64,000 bases of DNA from Streptococcus mitis (GTDB taxonomy: Bacteria > Bacillota > Bacilli > Lactobacillales > Streptococcaceae). The notes under the pieces were generated by a model. It did not search any database. It worked only from the letters and a program-made list of their open reading frames with translations, and was not told where the DNA came from. Positions 1 through 8,650 of the stretch are shown here, one piece after another (the first letter of the stretch is position 1; the number at the start of each line of letters is the position of its first letter). The stretch is taken from assembly GCF_005144795.1 (NCBI RefSeq), contig NZ_SWFJ01000009.1, forward strand, positions 1 to 64,000, written 5' to 3'. A program made the translations under genes and the position numbers.

Positions 1-182
1 GTTTGAGTTCTCACTCATTTCTGTCACTGACAGATTTATTGTTTTTTCATTGTTCAGTACTACAACCTTAGTTGTAGTGCCCTGCACATTGGTTCGTCTT
101 GTTCAGTTTTCAAAGGTCTTTGTCACTTGCTTCTCTCAAGTGACAACTATATTAGTATATCACAGCTGCTTTTTCTTGTCAA
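1..182 (-). promoter_or_regulatory. rRNA operon promoter and pre-16S leader
   Basis: Read on the minus strand, a strong promoter has -35 TTGACA at 177-182 and -10 TATACT at 154-159, spaced 17 bp. It is followed by an untranslated leader with a CTTTGAAAACTGAACAA stretch like rrn antitermination boxA regions, and by two hairpin-forming segments (CACTTGAGAGAAGCAAGTG, and a CTACAAC/GTTGTAG pair). The leader ends at position 1 in TGAGAACTCAAAC, which in streptococci immediately precedes the 16S 5' end. The inference is that a 16S-23S-5S operon lies left of the window, transcribed leftward. The rRNA itself is not in the window. Confidence 0.8.
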
Positions 183-242
183 CACTTTTTTGAAACTTTT
201 TTAAAACTTTTTTTCAATCAGTATTTCATCCGCAACATACCA

Positions 243-314
243 TAGTCCGTACGGGATTCGAACCCGTGTTACCGCCGTGAAAAGGCGGTGTCTTAACCCC
301 TTGACCAACGGACC
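243..314 (-). tRNA. tRNA-Glu (UUC)
   Basis: A complete 72-nt cloverleaf on the minus strand begins GGTCCGTTGGTCAAG and ends CCCGTACGGACTA, without an encoded CCA. The anticodon loop CTTTTCA gives anticodon UUC. The T arm contains GGTTCGAATCC. It has its own promoter (-35 TTGACA at 359-364, -10 TATAAT at 337-342, 16-bp spacer). It sits upstream of, and in the same direction as, the rRNA operon promoter. Confidence 0.95.
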
Positions 315-421
315 AGAGTTATTTTCAACTCTTACTATTATACCCATTTTTCTAACTTTGTCAACTACTTTTTTTATCTTTTTCAAATTAATTAAAAAGA
401 GCCAGAATTGTACTGGCCCTT

Positions 422-856
422 CTATTGCTCTTTAAACTTAGAAGCACGTTCTTCTCCCCACCAATAGGGTATTAATTCTGCGACTTTCACTGTCTTTCTT
501 GTATCATAGTCCATCATGAATTCTGCATCTTTATTTTCAGCATTAAGCTCTAAAAGGAATTCTCTGCAAGCGCCACAAGGCATACCCGAACTTCCACCAT
601 AAGGTGGTTTGTCTCGAAAGGCTAATACTTTCTTAACCTTAGTTTGTCCCGAGAATTGATACATATTGAAGAGGGCAGCCCGTTCTGCACAGAGATGGAA
701 CACACCACAGGTTCCCTCCATACAGAATCCTGTAAATATTTGTCCATCTTCTGCTGCTACTGCGGCAACGACATGATTAGCATAAACAAAATCAGATACT
801 TCATGTGGATTATACAATTTCTGTGCTTCTTCGTACATCTTTTCCCAGATGTCCAT
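422..856 (-). CDS. Cytidine deaminase family protein
   Basis: This 144-aa protein belongs to the zinc-dependent cytidine/blasticidin-S deaminase family, which hydrolytically deaminates cytidine or related pyrimidines in the cytosol. The two zinc motifs are clear: C56-A-E58 (in HLCAERAA, with the proton-shuttling Glu) and PCGAC with C94 and C97. The length matches the short homotetrameric cytidine deaminases. The sequence resembles the blasticidin-S-deaminase-like branch as much as housekeeping Cdd, so the natural substrate is not certain. Translation starts at ATG 856 behind GAAGGA. gltX ends 13 bp upstream on the same strand, so the two are probably co-transcribed. Confidence 0.85.
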   Translation of the reverse strand: MDIWEKMYEEAQKLYNPHEVSDFVYANHVVAAVAAEDGQIFTGFCMEGTCGVFHLCAERAALFNMYQFSGQTKVKKVLAFRDKPPYGGSSGMPCGACREFLLELNAENKDAEFMMDYDTRKTVKVAELIPYWWGEERASKFKEQ

Positions 857-869
857 TATTACATCCTTC

Positions 870-2330
870 TTATTTAGAGATTTCTTTTAACATATTTTCG
901 ATATGCTGAATTGATTTTTTACGTCCAAGCAAGAAAATTGTATCTGGTAATTCTGGTCCATGCATTTCACCTGAAACTGCGATACGAATAGGCATGAAAA
1001 GATTTTTCCCTTTAATACCTGTTTCTTTTTGAACAGCTTTGATTTGCGGGAAAATATTTTCTGTCACAAATTCATCATCTGTCATCGCTTCAAGTTTTGC
1101 TTTGAAGGCTTCAAGAACTGTTGGGACTGTTTCACCCGCCATGACTTCGCGCTCTGCTTCTGTCAATTCTGGGAAATCTGAGAAGAAAAGATCTGTCAAT
1201 GGAATAATTTCATCTACTGATTTCATTTGTGGTTTATAGAGCTCAACTAGTTTTTCAGCTTTGTCAGTCAAACGTCCTGCTTCCTCTAAGAATGGTTTTG
1301 CCATTTCAAAGATAGTTTCTAGATCTGCATTCTTGATATAGTCATTGCTCATCCAGTCTAGTTTTTTCTGGTCAAAGGCTGCTGGAGACTTGCTGAGGCG
1401 GTTTTCATCGAAAAGTTTAATGAGTTCTTCACGAGAGAAGATTTCATCTTCGCCACCTGGGTTCCAACCAAGAAGAGCAATAAAGTTAAAGACTGCTTCT
1501 GAAAGGTAACCTTTCTTTCGGTAATCTTCGATAAATTGAAGTGTATTAGTATCACGTTTAGATAACTTCTTACCAGTCTCAGAGTTGATAATCAAGGTCA
1601 TGTGACCAAACTCTGGAGCTTCCCAACCAAGGGCTTCATAGACCATAAGCTGTTTTGGTGTATTAGCAATGTGGTCATCTCCACGGATAACATGAGAGAT
1701 TTGCATATCGTGGTCATCGATAACAACGGCAAAGTTGTAAGTTGGGTAACCATCTTTCTTTTGGATAACCCAGTCACCACCGATATTGCCACCTTCAAAT
1801 TCGATATCGCCTTTAACCATATCATGCCACTTATAGATACCTGACTCATTGACAGCCAAGCGCACAGTTGGGATAATGCCTGCTGCTTCACGTTCTGAGA
1901 TGTAAGCCGCTTTTTCCTCTTGACTCATACCAAGGTATTCGTTGATATATCGAGGCGTTTCACCAGCTGCTTCTTGGCGTTCGCGTTCAGTTGCTAATTC
2001 TTCTTCTGTAACGTAAGATTTGTAGGCCTTTCCTTCAGCTAATAATTGGTCGATGTATTTTTGATACAAGTCCAAACGCTCAGATTGGCGGTAATTTTCA
2101 TGTGTTTCTGGGCTTTCATCCCAATCCATACCTAACCAACGAAGGTTTTCAAGCTGTGAACGTTCCCCATCCTCGACATGACGTTTACGGTCAGTATCTT
2201 CGATACGAATGATAAATGTTCCACCATGATGGCGTGCATACAAATAGTTAAACAATGCTGTACGGGCATTCCCGATGTGTAGTAGTCCTGTTGGACTTGG
2301 TGCGTAACGTACGCGGATATCTTTTGACAT
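870..2330 (-). CDS. gltX: Glutamyl-tRNA synthetase
   Basis: Class I glutamate-tRNA ligase, 486 aa, charging tRNA-Glu and, in bacteria lacking GlnRS, also tRNA-Gln for later amidation. The HIGH-type motif is H18-I-G-N in the N-terminal Rossmann fold. The KMSKS-type motif appears as KLSKR, followed by the helical anticodon-binding C-terminal domain. ATG at 2330 is chosen because AGGAGA lies just upstream. An in-frame ATG nine codons earlier has no ribosome site and would add non-homologous residues. No T-box leader is seen. Full length and intact. Confidence 0.96.
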   Translation of the reverse strand: MSKDIRVRYAPSPTGLLHIGNARTALFNYLYARHHGGTFIIRIEDTDRKRHVEDGERSQLENLRWLGMDWDESPETHENYRQSERLDLYQKYIDQLLAEGKAYKSYVTEEELATERERQEAAGETPRYINEYLGMSQEEKAAYISEREAAGIIPTVRLAVNESGIYKWHDMVKGDIEFEGGNIGGDWVIQKKDGYPTYNFAVVIDDHDMQISHVIRGDDHIANTPKQLMVYEALGWEAPEFGHMTLIINSETGKKLSKRDTNTLQFIEDYRKKGYLSEAVFNFIALLGWNPGGEDEIFSREELIKLFDENRLSKSPAAFDQKKLDWMSNDYIKNADLETIFEMAKPFLEEAGRLTDKAEKLVELYKPQMKSVDEIIPLTDLFFSDFPELTEAEREVMAGETVPTVLEAFKAKLEAMTDDEFVTENIFPQIKAVQKETGIKGKNLFMPIRIAVSGEMHGPELPDTIFLLGRKKSIQHIENMLKEISK

Positions 2331-2426
2331 AGTTTCTCCTATAAAGTCTCTAGGCATCTGCCTTTTTGCTCTCTATATTATATCACAAGTCTTGGCTGAG
2401 TCCAATTTCTATGAATAAAGAGAGTA

Positions 2427-2451
2427 AAAAGAGTGGGCAAACCACTCTTTT
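2427..2451 (-). terminator. Rho-independent terminator of pgi
   Basis: The hairpin AAAAGAGTGG / CCACTCTTTT has a five-base loop. Read on the minus strand it follows the pgi stop and runs into a T-rich tail. It separates pgi from gltX. Confidence 0.8.
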
Positions 2452-2460
2452 CTTCTATTA

Positions 2461-3810
2461 TTATAGACGTGCGTTAAGTTCTTTGCTTAATTCTTCAAAT
2501 CCTGGTTTTCCAAGAAGGGCGAACATATTACGTTTGTAAGCTTCAACACCTGGTTGGTCAAATGGGTTGATAGCATTCAAGTAACCTGAAAGGGCGATAG
2601 CCAATTCGAAGAAGTAGATAGTGTAACCAAGAGTGAAGGCATCTTGCTCTGGAAGGGTCACGTACATGTTTGGTACGTCACCATCTGTGTGGGCAAGAAG
2701 AACACCATCAGTCGCTTTTTTATTTACAAAGTCAACGTCTTTTCCTTGAAGGTAACCAAGTCCATCAAGGTCTTCTTCTAAGCTAGGGATAATCACGTTT
2801 TTACGAGGTTTATCAACACGGACAACTGTTTCAAACATGATACGAGTTCCTTCTTGGATAAATTGACCAAGTGAGTGCAAGTCAGTTGAGAAGTTGGCTG
2901 AAGTTGGGTAGATACCTTTTTGGTCTTTCCCTTCTGATTCACCAGCCAATTGTTTCCACCATTCTGAGAAGTATTGAAGTGATGGCTCATAGTTTACCAA
3001 GATCTCAGTTGCATAGCCTTTACGGTAAAGAATGTTACGAACTGCTGCGTATTGGTAAGCTTCGTTTTCAGAGATTTTGTCTGAAGTGTAGTCTTTGCGA
3101 GCTGCATTCGCGCCTTCCATAAGGGCTTTGATGTCAGCTCCTGATGCTGCGATTGGAAGCAAACCAACAGCTGTTAATACAGAGAAGCGTCCACCGATGT
3201 CATCTGGAACAACAAATGTTTCCCAACCGTTAGCATCTGCTTCAACCTTAACAGCACCTTTTTGTCGGTCAGTTGTTGCATAGATACGTTTGTTGGCTTC
3301 TTCTTGACCGTATTTCTTAACCAAAAGTTCTTTGAAGACACGGAAAGCGATAGCTGGTTCAGTTGTTGTACCTGATTTAGAAATCACGTTTACTGAGAAG
3401 TCTTTGTCTGCAACATACTCCACCAAGTCAGCAAGGTAAGTAGATGAGATTGAGTTTCCTGCGTAAAGGATTTGTGGAGCTTTGCGTTCTTCTTTTGTTT
3501 GCAAGTTTGCAAAGTGGTGATTCAAGAAGTCGATTGCTGCTTTAGCACCAAGGTAAGATCCACCGATACCAATAACAACTAAAACATCACTGTCTGACTT
3601 GATTTGCTCAGCAGCTTTCAAGATGCGGTCAAATTCTTCGCGGTCATAGTTTTCAGGAAGATCCAACCATCCTAGGAAGTCGCTACCAGCACCAGTTCCT
3701 TTACGAATCATTTCGTCAGCAGCTGTAACTTGTGCTTGCATGTATTCCACTTCATGTGGTGCAACAAATTTGTCTAAAACTTTTGAATAATCAAATTTAA
3801 TATGTGACAT
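2461..3810 (-). CDS. pgi: Glucose-6-phosphate isomerase
   Basis: Cytosolic isomerase interconverting glucose-6-phosphate and fructose-6-phosphate, 449 aa, the usual length in Gram-positives. Family signatures include [13 protein letters not shown] (SIS sugar-phosphate site), [27 protein letters not shown] and a C-terminal QPGVEAYK with the conserved Lys. The start at 3810 is supported by TTGGAGGAAT; the 19-codon upstream extension is unsupported. The promoter is TTGAAA (3862-3867), 17 bp, TATGAT (3839-3844). An operator-like palindrome of the MalR class lies further upstream. Confidence 0.96.
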   Translation of the reverse strand: MSHIKFDYSKVLDKFVAPHEVEYMQAQVTAADEMIRKGTGAGSDFLGWLDLPENYDREEFDRILKAAEQIKSDSDVLVVIGIGGSYLGAKAAIDFLNHHFANLQTKEERKAPQILYAGNSISSTYLADLVEYVADKDFSVNVISKSGTTTEPAIAFRVFKELLVKKYGQEEANKRIYATTDRQKGAVKVEADANGWETFVVPDDIGGRFSVLTAVGLLPIAASGADIKALMEGANAARKDYTSDKISENEAYQYAAVRNILYRKGYATEILVNYEPSLQYFSEWWKQLAGESEGKDQKGIYPTSANFSTDLHSLGQFIQEGTRIMFETVVRVDKPRKNVIIPSLEEDLDGLGYLQGKDVDFVNKKATDGVLLAHTDGDVPNMYVTLPEQDAFTLGYTIYFFELAIALSGYLNAINPFDQPGVEAYKRNMFALLGKPGFEELSKELNARL

Positions 3811-3838
3811 GTTATTCCTCCAATATTTCTTCTTTTCT

Positions 3839-3867
3839 ATCATAACGCTTGCCTTCGTTTTTTTCAA
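3839..3867 (-). promoter_or_regulatory. pgi promoter
   Basis: Minus-strand -35 TTGAAA at 3862-3867 and -10 TATGAT at 3839-3844 have an ideal 17-bp spacer. They lie 28 bp upstream of the pgi start codon. Confidence 0.7.
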
Positions 3868-3902
3868 GTTTTTTTGTCGAATTTCTCCAATTTTTATCAG
3901 AA

Positions 3903-3918
3903 TTCAAACGTTTGCGTA
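3903..3918. promoter_or_regulatory. MalR/LacI-type operator-like palindrome upstream of pgi
   Basis: TTCAAACGTTTGCGTA contains the core CAAACGTTTGCG at 3905-3916. This matches the maltose-regulon operators at 27536-27553 and 27913-27931 almost base for base. It lies about 35 bp upstream of the pgi -35 element. The match is visible in the sequence; that MalR or another LacI-family protein binds here is inference. Confidence 0.5.
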
Positions 3919-3957
3919 AAAATCCCATATTCAAAAAATTGAAAAAATAAAAGAAAG

Positions 3958-3980
3958 AACGACTAGATACACCAGTCGTT
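3958..3980 (-). terminator. Terminator of the amidotransferase gene
   Basis: AACGACT / AGTCGTT form a 7-bp stem with a nine-base loop overlapping the stop codon. On the minus strand the tail is CTTTCTTTTATTTTTTC. Confidence 0.7.
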
Positions 3981-4668
3981 ACAGTTCATTCAATAAATAC
4001 TCAAATAATTCTAAATTGCCATCTTCTTCATTAACCAGAAACTCTGGATGCCACTGCAAACCGATAATGTGGTGCTCATCTATAGACTCAATCGCTTCGA
4101 TGGTTTGGTCTCTTGGATCAATAGCAGTTACACGGAAATTAGGTGCCAAATCTTTAATACTTTGACGATGGACCGAGTTAACCTGACTTTCTTTTCCAAA
4201 CAGCTTGGCCACCACGCTTCCTTCTACTGTCTCAATAGAGTGAGATGTTCCGAAAGGTAGTCCTTGCCAGTGACCTTCAATTTCTTGATTGAGGGTTCCG
4301 CCAAAGGCAACATTGACAAGTTGGACACCGCGACAGATTGCCATAATTGGTTTATTCTGACGGAGCGCTTCTTTCAAGAGAGCCAGTTCAAACTCATCAC
4401 GTACTAGGTTGTAATCATCACTCTCGATGGTCTTTTTCTCTCCATAAAACTGAGGATGGACATTTTGACCGCCTGTCAAGATAAGTTTATCTATCATTTC
4501 TACATAATCGCGTACAACTGACTCATCACCAACAGGAATAACTAAAGGGAGACCACCGACTTGACGAATACTCTCTGCGAATCTACAAGATACAGATGAA
4601 TGAATGTTTTTGCCCTCTGCATCTACGGGACATAGATTTGCAGCAACTCCTACAACCGTTCTAGTCAT
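3979..4668 (-). CDS. Class I glutamine amidotransferase, gamma-glutamyl hydrolase (PuuD) family
   Basis: A 229-aa cytosolic hydrolase of the Peptidase C26 / gamma-glutamyl-GABA hydrolase family. The nucleophile elbow is AICRGVQ, with the catalytic Cys about residue 112. The His-Glu pair is in GLQWHPEF near residue 207. The N-terminal LILTGGQNVHPQFYG loop is typical of PuuD-like enzymes. The exact substrate cannot be read from sequence; hydrolysis of a gamma-glutamyl amide is the family expectation. ATG 4668 is preceded by AAAGGAGAGAC. It stands alone between pgi and a BOX repeat. Confidence 0.85.
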   Translation of the reverse strand: MTRTVVGVAANLCPVDAEGKNIHSSVSCRFAESIRQVGGLPLVIPVGDESVVRDYVEMIDKLILTGGQNVHPQFYGEKKTIESDDYNLVRDEFELALLKEALRQNKPIMAICRGVQLVNVAFGGTLNQEIEGHWQGLPFGTSHSIETVEGSVVAKLFGKESQVNSVHRQSIKDLAPNFRVTAIDPRDQTIEAIESIDEHHIIGLQWHPEFLVNEEDGNLELFEYLLNEL

Positions 4669-4691
4669 GATGTCTCTCCTTTCGAATGTTA

Positions 4692-4842
4692 ATACTCTTC
4701 GAAAATCTCTTCAAACCACGTCAGCGTCGCCTTATCGTATATATGTTACTGACTTCGTCAGTTCTATCTACAACCTCAAAGCAGTGCTTTGAGCAACCTA
4801 CGGCTAGCTTCCTAGTTTGCTCTTTGATTTTCATTGAGTATA
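4692..4842 (+). repeat. BOX element (boxA-boxB-boxC)
   Basis: The element starts ATACTCTTCGAAAATC and ends GATTTTCATTGAGTAT. It has a boxA section with CAGCGTCGCCTT, a boxB-like section (CTTCGTCAGTTCTATCTAC and a CAAAGC/GCTTTG dyad) and a boxC section (CTAGTTTGCTCTTTG). The length fits one copy each of A, B and C. The boxA complement carries the motif used for BOX-PCR typing of pneumococci. It lies between the amidotransferase gene and the patB terminator region. Confidence 0.85.
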
Positions 4843-4925
4843 ACGATAGTCCTATCTTATCACTCAAAACGTCTTTCGTCTAATATGTTTTTTTTAAGGT
4901 CGTGATAAATATTTTTTATGGATAA

Positions 4926-4958
4926 GAAAAAACTGCCCGCATAGGACAACTTTTTTCT
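4926..4958 (-). terminator. Terminator of patAB
   Basis: Minus-strand GAAAAAAGTTGTCC ... GGGCAGTTTTTT forms a GC-capped A/T-armed hairpin ending in a T run, directly after the patB stop codon. Confidence 0.75.
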
Positions 4959-6724
4959 TACTCAAAGACAAATTGATTGTAATAGAGTTCTGAGTAGAAT
5001 CCACCTAGTTTTAAGAGTTCATGGTGATTACCACGTTCAATGACTTCTCCATCTTTGAGGACAATAATCTGGTCTGCATTGAGGATGGTCTTCAAACGAT
5101 GGGCAATGACAAAACTGGTTCTGCCTGCTACAACCGCCTCCATGGCATGCTGAATCTTGCTTTCTGTCACCGTATCTACGTTTGAAGTTGCTTCATCGAG
5201 AATGAGAACTTCTGGATCTGTCATCAGGGTTCGAGCGATAGAAATCAATTGTTTCTGCCCTGTCGAGAAGATGCTCTGGTCATCATCTATAAGAGTATCG
5301 TATTTGTTAGGTAAGCTTTCGATATAGTCGTGAATGTGGGTTGCCTTGGCTGCTACCTCAACCATTTCTTGACTAGCATCTGGTACACCGAAACGGATAT
5401 TGTCTCGAATCGTTCCGCTAAATAGGACCGAATCTTGCAAAACAATTCCCACCTTGCTTCTAAGACTATCTAAATCATAGTCACGAATGTCTTTGCCGTC
5501 AAAATAAATACCACCAGCATCAACATCATAAAAGCGATTGATAAGATTCATAATAGTCGTTTTCCCTGAACCTGTCGGACCAACAACCGCGGTCATCCGG
5601 CCTTTCGGAGCGGAAATGCTGACATCTTTCAAAATAGGTTTATCAGGCAAGTATGAAAAATCAATATGACTAATTTCAACACCTTCTTGTAACTTAGTGA
5701 AGATTGGAGCCTTTTCAGGTCGGATTTCTTCCTCTGCGTCAAACATTTCCTGAATCCGTTCAGCCCCCGTAAAGGCCAACTGAAGACTTCCCCAACTAGC
5801 CGCAACTTGGATAATAGGCTGATAGTACTGCTGTGAAAATTGGGCAAACATAACAATCAGACCTAGGGCTGTACTTGTTTCAATAGACTTATCATTCAAA
5901 AGTACAGCTGAACCAGCAAAGATAACGATGGCTGTGTTGACCAGACTCATCCCATTCATGACAGGGAAAAGAATTCCTGAGAACATTCTTCCTTTAAAGG
6001 TTGCCTTGCGCACGCGCTCATTTTGTTCAAGAAATCCTGCCATCATATCCTCTTGAATTCCTTGCACAATCACGGCTTTTTGGCCTGAGATACTCTCATC
6101 CATATAGGCGTTGAGCTTCCCTACCTCTTTCTGCTGGAGGTTGGTGTATTTGCGTGCCATTTTTACGATGAAAATCAACATAAGGAAGGCCACTGGTGTG
6201 CTGGCAATGGTGATGAGGGCCAGCGTCACATTTCTCGAAAACATGACAAGAATCAGACCAATGTATAAAACAATATTGCTCATGACCTGAACCAGACTTT
6301 CATTAAAGGCTTGGAGGATATTATCCAAATCACTGGTAAAACGAGACAGGATATCGCCATCTTGTCGACGGTCAAAAAAAGAAACCGTCAATCGGGCAAG
6401 CTTCCCAAAGAGGCCTTTTCGCATTTCGTTGGTCGACTCTGCAATCACGCGCGTCATGAGACACATGTATATCACACTGGAGATAAACAGAACCAAAACT
6501 AGCAGACCAAGATTGACCATGATTCCTGATAGACTTTGCCAGACAAGTTCTGGATTGCCATCTTGATAAGCTTGAACTAAATTAGCTAACTGCGTCACCG
6601 CTTGTCCAGAAAAGACCGGAAAGAGGGCTTGGGCAAGAGTTGATAGAACCAGCATCAAGATAACAACCACAAATGAGAACTTGTAGACCTTAAAATAATT
6701 CCAAAAAAATTGAACTGTCTTCAT
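4958..6724 (-). CDS. patB: ABC exporter subunit PatB (multidrug/fluoroquinolone efflux)
   Basis: A 588-aa half-transporter with six membrane helices in the first ~320 residues and a C-terminal ATPase domain. Walker A is GPTGSGKTT and Walker B is VLILDEATSNVD with the normal catalytic Glu. The ABC signature is the non-canonical FSTGQKQL rather than LSGGQ. It pairs with the gene just upstream: patA stops one base before this start, and TACTCCTCC supplies an AGGAGGAG site, so ATG 6724 is preferred over in-frame starts inside patA. In pneumococcus the PatA/PatB heterodimer exports fluoroquinolones and dyes. The assignment rests on recognised order and sequence type. Confidence 0.88.
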   Translation of the reverse strand: MKTVQFFWNYFKVYKFSFVVVILMLVLSTLAQALFPVFSGQAVTQLANLVQAYQDGNPELVWQSLSGIMVNLGLLVLVLFISSVIYMCLMTRVIAESTNEMRKGLFGKLARLTVSFFDRRQDGDILSRFTSDLDNILQAFNESLVQVMSNIVLYIGLILVMFSRNVTLALITIASTPVAFLMLIFIVKMARKYTNLQQKEVGKLNAYMDESISGQKAVIVQGIQEDMMAGFLEQNERVRKATFKGRMFSGILFPVMNGMSLVNTAIVIFAGSAVLLNDKSIETSTALGLIVMFAQFSQQYYQPIIQVAASWGSLQLAFTGAERIQEMFDAEEEIRPEKAPIFTKLQEGVEISHIDFSYLPDKPILKDVSISAPKGRMTAVVGPTGSGKTTIMNLINRFYDVDAGGIYFDGKDIRDYDLDSLRSKVGIVLQDSVLFSGTIRDNIRFGVPDASQEMVEVAAKATHIHDYIESLPNKYDTLIDDDQSIFSTGQKQLISIARTLMTDPEVLILDEATSNVDTVTESKIQHAMEAVVAGRTSFVIAHRLKTILNADQIIVLKDGEVIERGNHHELLKLGGFYSELYYNQFVFE

Positions 6725-6725
6725 T

Positions 6726-8432
6726 TTACTCCTCCTTTCCCTTCTGTGTTTCGTAGATTTCACGGTAAACGGCATTGTTGGCAACCAAGTCTGCATGCGT
6801 ACCTTGACCAATCAATCGTCCTTGATCTAGAACCAAAATTTTATCTGCATGGACAACCGAGCTAATCTTTTGCGCGATGATAATGGTTGTTGTTCCCTTC
6901 AAGTCCTTATTCAAGGCTTCTTGGACCAAGCGCTCTGACTTGGCATCCAAGGCTGAGGTCGAATCGTCAAAAATCAGAATACGCGGATTGCTGACAATCC
7001 CACGAGCAATCGACATCCTTTGCTTTTGCCCACCAGAGAAATTGGTCCCCCGTTCTTCAACTGGACTTTCAAAGCTTTTCTCCATACGATGAATGAATTC
7101 GCTAGCCTGAGCAATGTTGGCTGCACGCTCCATTTCAAATAGAGTAGCATCTCCCTTACCCTGTCTCAAGTTATCTGCAATCGTTCCACTAAAGAGAATG
7201 GCACGTTGGAGAACGATAGAGACAGCTTTACGCAGGGTTCCTTCACTCACTTCACGAATATCCTTACCTCCAATTTTGATAGCCCCTTCCTGTGGGTCAA
7301 AGAGACGTGGAATCAATTGAGCCAAGGTTGACTTTCCTGCACCAGTCGCTCCAACGACACCAACCATTTGACCAGGTTCAATAGTAAAGCTCACATCTTT
7401 CAGCATCGGTTCCTTGTCCATTGGATAGGTAAAGGTCACATTTTCAAAGCTAAGACTTCCGACCAACTCTTCATCCGGGACATCCTTAAAGGTCATGGCC
7501 GGCTCTGCGTCCAGAATTTCTCGAATACGACGCATGGAAATCATAGCACGACTGACAGAATTTCCTAAAAATCCAACCATAACAATAGTAAAGATAATCT
7601 GGCTTAGGTAATTAACAAAGGAAGCAATGGAGCCAACAACTGACGGATCCGACTGAACCATCCCCGCAACCAGCCAAATAGAGAGAAAAACCGCCCCATA
7701 ACCAACTAGCATCATAAAAGGTTCTACTACTGAAAAGGCATAGCCGATGTAAAGATTTTGACCGAGAAGATCGTCTGAGACTTCCGTAAACTTCGCAAAC
7801 TGCTCTTTTTCTTGGACAAAGGACTTGACCACGCGAACGCCACGCAGATTTTCCTTGGCAATGGCATTGATGCGCTCAAGAAGGGTTTGAAACTTGGCAA
7901 AACGAGGCCCCATCATTCCCATCATGACAGCAGTCAAACCAAAAATCAAGACTACCATGAGAACAATCACCCACCACAGAGAAGGTAAGGTTTGAACCGC
8001 CAGGATAAACGAACCGATGAACAAGAGTGGAAGTCTAAAAAGAATTTGGAAGGTCATCATGACGACGTTCTGAATCTGGTTGATATCATTTGTCATACGA
8101 ACGACTAGATTTCCCGCATTAAATTGTTCAATATTGGCATAAGAAAAGGTTTGGATTTTACGGAATGCATCCTCTCGAAGGTCGGATGAAACTCCTTGGG
8201 CAATATAGGCTGCAAGGATAACATTGAGCCCACCAGCAACCAGACCGACCACGGCCATGCCAATCAACCAAGCTCCGATACTATAAATAGCTTCATATTT
8301 CCCAGCAAGGAGGGCGTCTAACACTTCCTGCAGGTAACGCGGTTGCAGAAGTGAACTAGCAACCATCAAGCCTGTCATCAGAAGCGAAGCTAAGGCCTGC
8401 CACTTGTAGGTTTTGATTTTCTGAATCAGCAT
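6726..8432 (-). CDS. patA: ABC exporter subunit PatA (multidrug/fluoroquinolone efflux)
   Basis: A 568-aa half-transporter: a membrane domain to about residue 320, then an ATPase domain with Walker A GATGAGKST, canonical signature FSGGQKQR and Walker B ILIFDDSTSALD. The catalytic Glu after Walker B is replaced by Asp. With PatB's altered signature this gives one degenerate and one competent nucleotide site, as in other heterodimeric exporters. The ATG at 8432 follows AAGGAGAAAG. Expression is set by a promoter and a leader hairpin at 8460-8534. Loss of this attenuator is reported to cause constitutive PatAB overproduction in fluoroquinolone-resistant pneumococci. Confidence 0.88.
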   Translation of the reverse strand: MLIQKIKTYKWQALASLLMTGLMVASSLLQPRYLQEVLDALLAGKYEAIYSIGAWLIGMAVVGLVAGGLNVILAAYIAQGVSSDLREDAFRKIQTFSYANIEQFNAGNLVVRMTNDINQIQNVVMMTFQILFRLPLLFIGSFILAVQTLPSLWWVIVLMVVLIFGLTAVMMGMMGPRFAKFQTLLERINAIAKENLRGVRVVKSFVQEKEQFAKFTEVSDDLLGQNLYIGYAFSVVEPFMMLVGYGAVFLSIWLVAGMVQSDPSVVGSIASFVNYLSQIIFTIVMVGFLGNSVSRAMISMRRIREILDAEPAMTFKDVPDEELVGSLSFENVTFTYPMDKEPMLKDVSFTIEPGQMVGVVGATGAGKSTLAQLIPRLFDPQEGAIKIGGKDIREVSEGTLRKAVSIVLQRAILFSGTIADNLRQGKGDATLFEMERAANIAQASEFIHRMEKSFESPVEERGTNFSGGQKQRMSIARGIVSNPRILIFDDSTSALDAKSERLVQEALNKDLKGTTTIIIAQKISSVVHADKILVLDQGRLIGQGTHADLVANNAVYREIYETQKGKEE

Positions 8433-8459
8433 ACTTTCTCCTTAAAAAATAGACAAAAG

Positions 8460-8481
8460 GGAGCGACAATACGTCAGCTCC
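8460..8481 (-). terminator. Leader attenuator hairpin upstream of patA
   Basis: On the minus strand GGAGC-TGAC ... GTC-GCTCC folds as a stem with one bulge, followed by CTTTTGTCTATTTTTT. It lies between the promoter and the patA start, so it works as a leader terminator rather than a gene-end terminator. Literature knowledge: disruption of the patA attenuator raises patAB expression. In this window the stem is intact. Confidence 0.75.
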
Positions 8482-8505
8482 TTCTCATTCTGTTTGTGTG
8501 ATGTT

Positions 8506-8534
8506 ATTCTAGCAAAAAAGTGGGAACTTGTCAA
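8506..8534 (-). promoter_or_regulatory. patAB promoter
   Basis: Minus-strand -35 TTGACA (8529-8534), 17-bp spacer, -10 TAGAAT (8506-8511). This near-consensus promoter lies upstream of the attenuator hairpin. Confidence 0.75.
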
Positions 8535-8650
8535 AGAAGTCTCCTTGATACAAATTAGTGCGCTTTCATCTACAGTAATGCATGATAAAGGTTTTTTGAT
8601 AAAGGTTTTTATGGTAAAATAGTAAAAAGAAGGTTATAAAGGAGGGGAAT

